A stretch of DNA of 64,000 nt from Posidoniimonas polymericola (GTDB lineage: Bacteria > Planctomycetota > Planctomycetia > Pirellulales > Lacipirellulaceae), in NCBI RefSeq assembly GCF_007859935.1, contig NZ_SJPO01000001.1:806001-870000 (forward strand). Direction: 5' to 3'. The position numbers and the translations under genes were made by a program. Of this stretch, positions 60,201 to 64,000 are shown in pieces. Every line of letters starts with the position of its first letter. Position 1 is the stretch's first letter. The notes beneath the pieces were generated by a model. The model was not told where the DNA came from. It ran no database searches and saw only the letters and a program-made list of their open reading frames with translations.

Positions 60201-60996
60201 CCGCAGCAATCTGCACGCCATTCAGGTAGGCGACGAAGCCGTCGTCGTACTTCATCCGCAGCGTTAGCTGAGTGACTCCGGTCGTCGAATCGACGGTGAA
60301 CGGCGTCCGCACGTACAGCGATGAGGTTCCGTTCGGGACCGCCGTGTTGTACTCGCCCACAAAAGTCGGCCACGGGTTGAAGGAGTCCTCGTACCCGAAG
60401 CCTGTGGGGCCCTGGATGTTGAACACGTTGTCGTTGAACCCAAGGCTGGTCCAGACGGCGTCGTGAACGCCGCTGGTCGGAACCCAAGCCCGCGCAATCG
60501 CGCCCTCGGCCACCAGAGTGTTCGGCGAGCTGGACATCGTGAGCCCGTAGGAGACGTCTTTCTCCTGGGCTGGGAATTCGGGCGAAAACGCGTCGATGAC
60601 CGACTGCCCGTCGACGTCCACCAGGCCAAGGTACTCACCGTCCGCCGAGAGCCTGAAGCTGGTGTGGTACTCACCATTGGGGGCCACGACGTCCTTGCCC
60701 GAAGCAAATACCACAAGGTAGCCGCCCGCGTCGATCGCGGCGCCCGATGGGAACTGCCACTGGGTGAGTTCGTCGCTGTCGTCGGTCAGGTAGAGCCCGG
60801 CGAGCGACACCTCGCTCGCCAACGGGTTGAACAACTCGATCCAGTCGGAAGAGTCCCCCTCGAAGTCCTGAAGGGTGTCGTCGTTGGACGCCATGAACTC
60901 AGAGATCCGCAGCCCGGACGCGTCCAGCACGCACCGCGCTTCCAACTGCTGGAATTTGAGGTGTCGCGAGGAGTGGCACGAGTGATTGCGGGGCAT
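57253..60996 (-). CDS. Giant secreted protein: LEPR-like motif, lamin-tail domain, CotH kinase, dockerin-like repeat
   Basis: A 1247-residue protein. An N-terminal LEPR-like motif (FQQLEARCVLDA) is followed by a lamin-tail domain (27-140; LRISEFMASNDDTLQDFEGD, SSDWIELFNP). A chitobiase-type beta domain lies at about 382-449 (SQIVYTTDGSTP). The CotH kinase domain occupies about 500-830 (GLRIRGGAGRNDYNPKHAFR; EDGADEFDVLDLRTASNYSW; YLNGQYWGLYQTQERV; LHDNEHSLGSGE). A second YTTDG domain follows at about 955-1020, then the dockerin-like pair (GDYDDNGLVEQADYDLWR and DGNHDQVVNAADYAIWRDAL). The C-terminus contains ASVDQAFASLGG. CotH kinases phosphorylate spore or surface proteins elsewhere. Probably exported and surface-bound. 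Confidence 0.92.
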   Translation of the reverse strand: MPRNHSCHSSRHLKFQQLEARCVLDASGLRISEFMASNDDTLQDFEGDSSDWIELFNPLASEVSLAGLYLTDDSDELTQWQFPSGAAIDAGGYLVVFASGKDVVAPNGEYHTSFRLSADGEYLGLVDVDGQSVIDAFSPEFPAQEKDVSYGLTMSSSPNTLVAEGAIARAWVPTSGVHDAVWTSLGFNDNVFNIQGPTGFGYEDSFNPWPTFVGEYNTAVPNGTSSLYVRTPFTVDSTTGVTQLTLRMKYDDGFVAYLNGVQIAAANAPNATRWNSTATSSHDDFDAISFQDFDVSSAIPLLISGDNVLAIHALNRSSGSSDFLVAPELITSQAAIVAPDAYNYFDAPTPGFGNGDGFAGFAAAAEFNVPHGFYDSPQLVQLSSATAGSQIVYTTDGSTPAVDANLNPVNGSVYSGPIVVTGTTTIRATTFKQDYRPSFVQAASYLFLDDVVDQSPAGQAPSGWPGYNVNGQFLDYGVDPAILSLYGEQAVKDSLAAIPSLTLTTDVENLFDPATGIYVNALNRGFDWERLASVELINPDGSEGFSTNAGLRIRGGAGRNDYNPKHAFRLYFRGDYGDGLLDYPLFGEDGADEFDVLDLRTASNYSWAAWGDSVNGQQNTYLREVFSRDTQADMGHPTTRSNYYHLYLNGQYWGLYQTQERVQEQFAEAYFGGDESDYDVLKADSTEAYTFEISDGNDVAWRQLFDLAQDLDDNPTANADNFWAMQGLTPEGVRDEQLEVLLDVDNLVDYMMIIIYTGGHDTGISAFLGNDRANNWFSIRNRETADQGFQFFLHDNEHSLGSGELTGTLHGTFDIDRTGPFRNALDDNYDFFNPVYLHQDLLSHPAYVQRIIDRVQELMFDDGVLTPDANIARMAERADQVAGAIIAEAARWGDAKRFTPYNKTDWDNEVEWLLDVYFPARHDMVLGQLLQDGLYLPAPTPSQPSGAVPYGLSITLANGVRGGTVYYTTDGQDPRGANGGINQSANVLSGSGPIVLVEDTVVFSRTLAASGYWTGLVQASYTVDSRPGDYDDNGLVEQADYDLWRSTYGSTSDLRADGNHDQVVNAADYAIWRDALAQPAASPADSAEANFVEPAAAAPSEPLAARAPVDASNEPILHAYGEPTAEFASAAATPFFRFWSLPATPFASVPHAKKSPGVAAMATGDRLVSGEARLDAAHAERLLARGHVARSLSRSIVADESLPNEPGATEDHSPSARNTMVASVDQAFASLGGNAAHVPRRRLTGEG

Positions 60997-61332
60997 TATC
61001 GTCGCTATTCGAGCCGCTGAAGCCGCGGCAAAAGATCAGGGCAGGGCGAGGCAGAACCAGGGGCCGAGGGCCCGGGCGACGCCTAGCGGGGGCGCGGGAG
61101 AAGCGCCCCACTTCCAGACTATCTGGCGCTTGGCTGTCTGTCGAGGAATTCAACCGCCGCGGTCGCCCGCGGCGCCGATCGCCGAGTGCATTCGAATGTC
61201 CGACCGTTGCATGCCAGGGCAGCACCGGGCCCTCTGGCTGCAAGGCGTTCGCGCAGGCGAGCGGTACTCATTGGCTCTTGCGCCGCCAATGAGCCGAAGC
61301 CGATCAGCGGGAGTGGCCTGCTATCGAAAATC
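60997..61332. other. Intergenic region between CotH-type gene and insertion sequence
   Basis: About 336 bp with no gene. It includes the promoter of the CotH-type gene. A perfect 9-bp inverted repeat CTCATTGGC/GCCAATGAG (61267-61275, 61285-61293) lies about 40 bp before the insertion sequence. Function unknown. Confidence 0.5.
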
Positions 61333-61385
61333 TGATCCACCGGTTATGAAGGTCTCACCCGCCGCTTAGGCCAGGAGACCGCAGG

Positions 61386-61673
61386 ATGAGTTCGAAGCGA
61401 AGAAGGCGACACAGCCCGGAGCAGATCGTTAAGAAGCTGCGTGACGCGGACGCGATGCTGAACGCCGGTAAGGACCTGGCGGCGGTGCTGCAGGCGTTGG
61501 AAGTCAGCGAGTCGACGCTAGAGCGCTGGCGTAAGCAGTACGGCGGGATGAAGTCGGAGGAGGCGGTTCGGCTGAAGAAGCTGGAGGACGAGAACCGCCG
61601 CCTGAAGCAGCTGGTGGCGGATCTCTCGCTCGACAACCAGGCGCTCAAGATCGTCGCGGAGGGAAACTTCTGA
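61386..61673 (+). CDS. IS3-family transposase OrfA
   Basis: A 95-residue DNA-binding subunit. KRRRHSPEQIVKKLRDADAM, then LAAVLQALEVSESTLERWRK is the helix-turn-helix, followed by a leucine zipper (RRLKQLVADLSLDNQALKIV) that joins OrfA and OrfB. The end LKIVAEGNF followed by TGA is the usual IS407-group OrfA end. The orfB frame is open through this stop, so -1 frameshifting could make the fused transposase. Confidence 0.93.
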   Translation: MSSKRRRRHSPEQIVKKLRDADAMLNAGKDLAAVLQALEVSESTLERWRKQYGGMKSEEAVRLKKLEDENRRLKQLVADLSLDNQALKIVAEGNF

Positions 61674-61696
61674 GCCCTTCCCGGAAACGAGCGGCG

Positions 61697-62573
61697 GTGG
61701 CCAAGCTGCGTGAGCAGTTGGGCCTCTCCGAGCGGAGGGCGTGCCGAGCAATCGGCCAGCCGCGGTCGAGCCAGCGTTACGAGTCGAAGCCACGGAGCGA
61801 CGAGCCCCGGCTGCTGAAGCGGATGCTGCAGCTGGCGCGGAGGCGGCCGCGGTTCGGCTACCGCCGCATCGCGGCGTTGTTGCGAGCGGACGGCTTCCGG
61901 GCGAGTGCATCGCGCATCCTCCGTCTCTGGCGCCGTGAGGGGCTGAAAGTGCCGCAGAAGAAGCAAAAACGCCGCCGATTGGGAGTTGCGGAGAACGGCT
62001 GCGACCGCCAGCAGGCGACGCACAAGAACCACGTCTGGGCGTGGGACGACCTTGCATGGGACGCAGCTGAAGTGGCTGTCGATCGTCGATGAGCACACGC
62101 GGGAGTGCCTGACTCTCAAGTGCGATCGGAGCATCACGAGCGAGGACGTCATCGACACGCTGGCGGAGCTGTTCGCGATGCGGGGCGTGCCCGCGCACAT
62201 CCGCTCGGACAACGGCCCGGAGTTCACCGCCAACGCGATCCAGCGCTGGCTCGAGCAGCTGGATGTCGGCGTGCTGTACATCGAGCCGGGCAGCCCGTGG
62301 CAGAACGGCTACGCGGAGAGCTTCCACAGCCGCCTGCGTGACGAGTTCCTGGCCGTCGAAGAGTTCGAGACCATGGTCGCAGCGAGGAAGCTCACGGCCG
62401 CCTGGCGAGACGACTACAACCACTACCGGCCGCACAGCTCATTGGGCTACCAGACCCCGGCCGAGTACGCGGCGAGCAGCCCCCACTCCGCTCCGGAGCT
62501 TGCTTCGGCTACGCCTCAGCAAGCTCCTCCGCTGCGCGGGGGCTGCCAGATTAACCAACCCGTACCTTCATAA
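61697..62573 (+). pseudogene. IS3-family transposase OrfB, frameshifted
   Basis: The first frame (61697-62092) encodes the OrfB N-terminus LGLSERRACRAIGQPRSSQR and FGYRRIAALLRADGFRAS, ending soon after NHVWAWD. The second frame (from about 62057) resumes with HGTQLKWLSIVDEHTRE, IRSDNGPEFTANAIQRWLEQ and WQNGYAESFHSRLRDEF, so all three catalytic acids (WD, SDNG, AES) are present but in two frames. Compared with relatives, about five codons between NHVWAWD and LKWLSIVDE are lost; a 14-base deletion would fit the frame change. Not able to make a full transposase. Its stop lies inside the right inverted repeat. Confidence 0.88.
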
Positions 62574-62584
62574 CGGGTGGTACA

Positions 62585-63105
62585 GGAAATCGATGCTGGT
62601 CAGGAGGTCGGTTCTCGTGCGTATAGGCCCAACGCGCCCGGCTCATCCGCCGCGCAATTGACTATTACGCAGGGAGAGTAGCCGCAGTCATTCCCAATGA
62701 CACTCCTGCACGGTGGGCACGCGCCGGCGTGGGACTCATCGGTGGCGCTTGGTGCACGGAGAAGGTAGTGAATTGCGGCCACGGCTTGATGCGTCTGGAT
62801 TCGGAATCGGTCGATTCTCCAGTCGACTTCGTTTCCGTGGACGTGTGCTAGGTGTGGAGTTTGGTAGGCTGAGGCCCCCAGCCAGCGACGTGGGCAGCAG
62901 GACCGCTGGTCTTGCAATGCAGTCGCTTGGAAAGTTGCGTCGCTGCTAGTGCGTCGCGGCGGGTTAAAGCCCTAGAGTTCCTTGGTCTGAACGCCTCATG
63001 CGGTTGGCGATCTCTTGACAGCTGGTAGGGGCCGGGGCGTGTGATTAGTATGGGTCGGGGATCCGACGCAGTCTCAGCCGATTAACCCGCCCTTCGATTT
63101 CCGCG
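62585..63105. other. Intergenic region right of the insertion sequence
   Basis: About 520 bp with no convincing gene. Frames at 62600-62917 (minus, 105 codons) and 62713-62949 (plus, 78 codons) lack recognisable motifs or a signal peptide; the plus frame contains a repeated RLRF/GRVLG-type composition only. Remnants of an older gene are possible. Confidence 0.45.
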
Positions 63106-63261
63106 ATGAAAATCCTGTCACAATTCTGGACGATGCTCCGCGGGCCCTGGCTGAGAGAGACGCACGTCACCCTGAACGGCTACTGCGAGCAGTGCGGCGG
63201 GACCACGCTGCTGCGTTCTGAACGCTCTGGCCGTATCACTTGCCCCCAGTGTCGCGACTGA
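63106..63261 (+). CDS. Small zinc-ribbon protein (51 residues)
   Basis: A 51-residue frame. It starts MKILSQFWTMLRGPWLRETH and contains two CxxC pairs 16 residues apart (CEQCGG and CPQCRD), the layout of a rubredoxin-type zinc ribbon. It ends directly after the second pair. The frame has no known homologue in my reading, but the two knuckles and the compact length support a real gene. No clear Shine-Dalgarno. It lies between the insertion sequence and the secreted protein gene. Confidence 0.55.
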   Translation: MKILSQFWTMLRGPWLRETHVTLNGYCEQCGGTTLLRSERSGRITCPQCRD

Positions 63262-63405
63262 TTCGAGGCCCGCGACTGAGTCGGGGTTTCGGACGACGCG
63301 GACCCTGCGAGCGCCGTGGCGCGACACCGACTGCGCACCACGCCCGGTGAAGTCGCGAGGTCGATCGAACCTTCGCGGACCTTCGCGCGCAGGGACGCCT
63401 TGCGT

Positions 63406-63810
63406 CTAACGCCGGCGCTGGCGAGTGATCTGGGGGGCAGGGTAGAAGTGGGAGTAGTTCTGGTAGGTACCCGATGCACTCGGGACCATGAACCCGGCAG
63501 CGGTTCCAGTCACTGGTGTTTGGGGCTGCAAAAACCGCTGTTCGATCTCCGCGTTCTCTAGCGTCTGGCGCCTCGCGAAGTCTTGCACTTGGCGGTTGAA
63601 TTCAATCTGCCGCTGCTGCGGCCGCACTAGGGAGAAGTAGTTGGTCAGCGCCCCGCCGTTTGGTCTCAGGAGGTTGAGGTACGGGCTGGTCGTTGGGGTC
63701 GCGGGTTGGTACCGCGGGACTGACTGTCCGCCGATCTGCGCAGACGCGTCGGAGCAGCAAACCGTTAGCCCGATCGCGGTCGTTAAGGCTGCTAGCAATG
63801 TCTTCTGCAC
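63406..63810 (-). CDS. Small secreted planctomycete-type protein
   Basis: A 134-residue exported protein. A signal peptide (LLAALTTAIGLTVCCSDASAQ) is followed by a Pro/Gln-rich body with SPYLNLLRPNGGALTNYFSL and VRPQQRQIEFNRQVQDF. The YLNLLRPNGG...NYFSLVRPQQ pattern is, as I recall, shared by short secreted proteins of several planctomycetes, but no function is known. The tail has MVPSASGTYQNYSHFYPA, a Tyr-rich region. It is a single gene with its promoter in 63811-64000, where no other gene is seen. Confidence 0.8.
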   Translation of the reverse strand: MQKTLLAALTTAIGLTVCCSDASAQIGGQSVPRYQPATPTTSPYLNLLRPNGGALTNYFSLVRPQQRQIEFNRQVQDFARRQTLENAEIEQRFLQPQTPVTGTAAGFMVPSASGTYQNYSHFYPAPQITRQRRR

Positions 63811-64000
63811 GTTGGTTCTCCGTTAAGTGTCGCGCTGCAATTGTCGGTCGTGGCGCGCCCGCGACGCTAGCACTGCGTGCGTCAAGCTTCGCCACGAACT
63901 GTCTAAGTTTTCGGCAGATTGGCGGGGAAATCGTTCAGGATTTTACCCTGTTTGTCGATTCTACCAGGGCGCCCAGTGCTAAGCCAAATCCTCATTGTAC

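Larger units (their letters stand above)
61333..62584 (+). mobile_element. IS3-family insertion sequence, 1252 bp, inactivated
   Basis: Terminal inverted repeats are visible: the left end 61333-61353 and the complement of the right end 62564-62584 agree at about 18 of 21 positions, both beginning TG and containing GTTATGAAGGT. Between them lie orfA and a frameshifted orfB with an IS3 (IS407-like) DDE integrase. No 3-4 bp target duplication was found (ATC before, GGA after), so the flanks may have changed. It lies in a gene-poor segment and interrupts no recognisable gene. Confidence 0.9.

Noticed and set aside
61330-62587. Target-site duplication flanking the insertion sequence
   Set aside because: The three bases on each side differ (ATC and GGA). 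AAATC occurs near both ends but not adjacent to both.
62600-62917. 105-codon minus-strand frame right of the insertion sequence
   Set aside because: No domain, signal peptide or supporting start site. Kept only as unexplained DNA.
62585-63060. Sigma-70 promoter at the TTGACA near 63015
   Set aside because: TTGACA is present, but the nearest TAGTAT-like -10 is about 25 bases away, too far for a standard promoter.

Overview
The window reads as chromosomal DNA of a GC-rich planctomycete, most likely order Pirellulales. The evidence is family content: a PSCyt1/DUF1549/DUF1553 protein with a DUF1501 partner and a sulfatase, a DUF1559 prepilin-like protein, an ECF sigma factor beside a FecR-like membrane protein, PEP-CTERM proteins, and giant secreted proteins with an N-terminal LEPR-like motif and a C-terminal dockerin-like calcium repeat. 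No rRNA, tRNA, CRISPR array or phage module was seen. Many long ORFs opposite real genes are GC-rich shadows and are left out.

Layout. 1-3.7 kb (minus): a PilT-like ATPase, a membrane-anchored GspE/PilB-like protein with a degenerate nucleotide site, and a CvpA-like protein cut by the window edge. 3.9-13 kb: mostly single housekeeping or accessory genes (MFS transporter, hisF, DCC-family thiol protein, cytochrome P450, CorA, TonB-dependent receptor, and a membrane protein with an archaemetzincin-like but HExxH-less N-terminus). 12.9-20.8 kb (minus): a PSCyt1/DUF1549/LamG/DUF1553 protein, a DUF1501 protein, a sulfatase, and an unusual HMA-GNAT-MauE fusion. 20.9-29.5 kb (minus): DinG-like helicase, thiamine thiazole genes thiS and thiG behind a small exported protein, a YugP-like zinc protease with a clear terminator, two small planctomycete-type proteins, and a HerA-like ATPase. 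29.6-31.2 kb: a Fic protein with an AT-richer leader and a ferredoxin-thioredoxin reductase catalytic subunit.

31.3-39.4 kb is an envelope polysaccharide region. A tight minus-strand set (methyltransferase, GT2, GT8) sits divergently from an opgG-opgH locus that carries two extra small genes. 39.5-61 kb is an exported-protein island: a PEP-CTERM protein, a 1348-residue LEPR/PQQ-dehydrogenase-like protein, a FecR-like protein and its ECF sigma factor, then a plus-strand run of DUF1559, an in-frame double PEP-CTERM protein and another PEP-CTERM protein ending at a strong terminator. Two secreted glycoside hydrolases and a CotH/LTD/dockerin protein follow. A module of about 155 residues, recognised by a KYLNFG...GFIV...TTANDA..RDP...LYGTN signature, occurs six times in three of these proteins. 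61.3-62.6 kb is an IS3-family insertion sequence with intact ends but a frameshifted transposase. The right end holds a small zinc-ribbon ORF and a planctomycete-type secreted protein.

The most unusual items are the HMA-GNAT-MauE fusion, the head-to-tail PEP-CTERM fusion with an internal signal peptide, the six-copy repeat module, and the GspE-like protein that has lost its ATPase motifs. All functional statements come from motif reading and recalled family knowledge; no searches were run.
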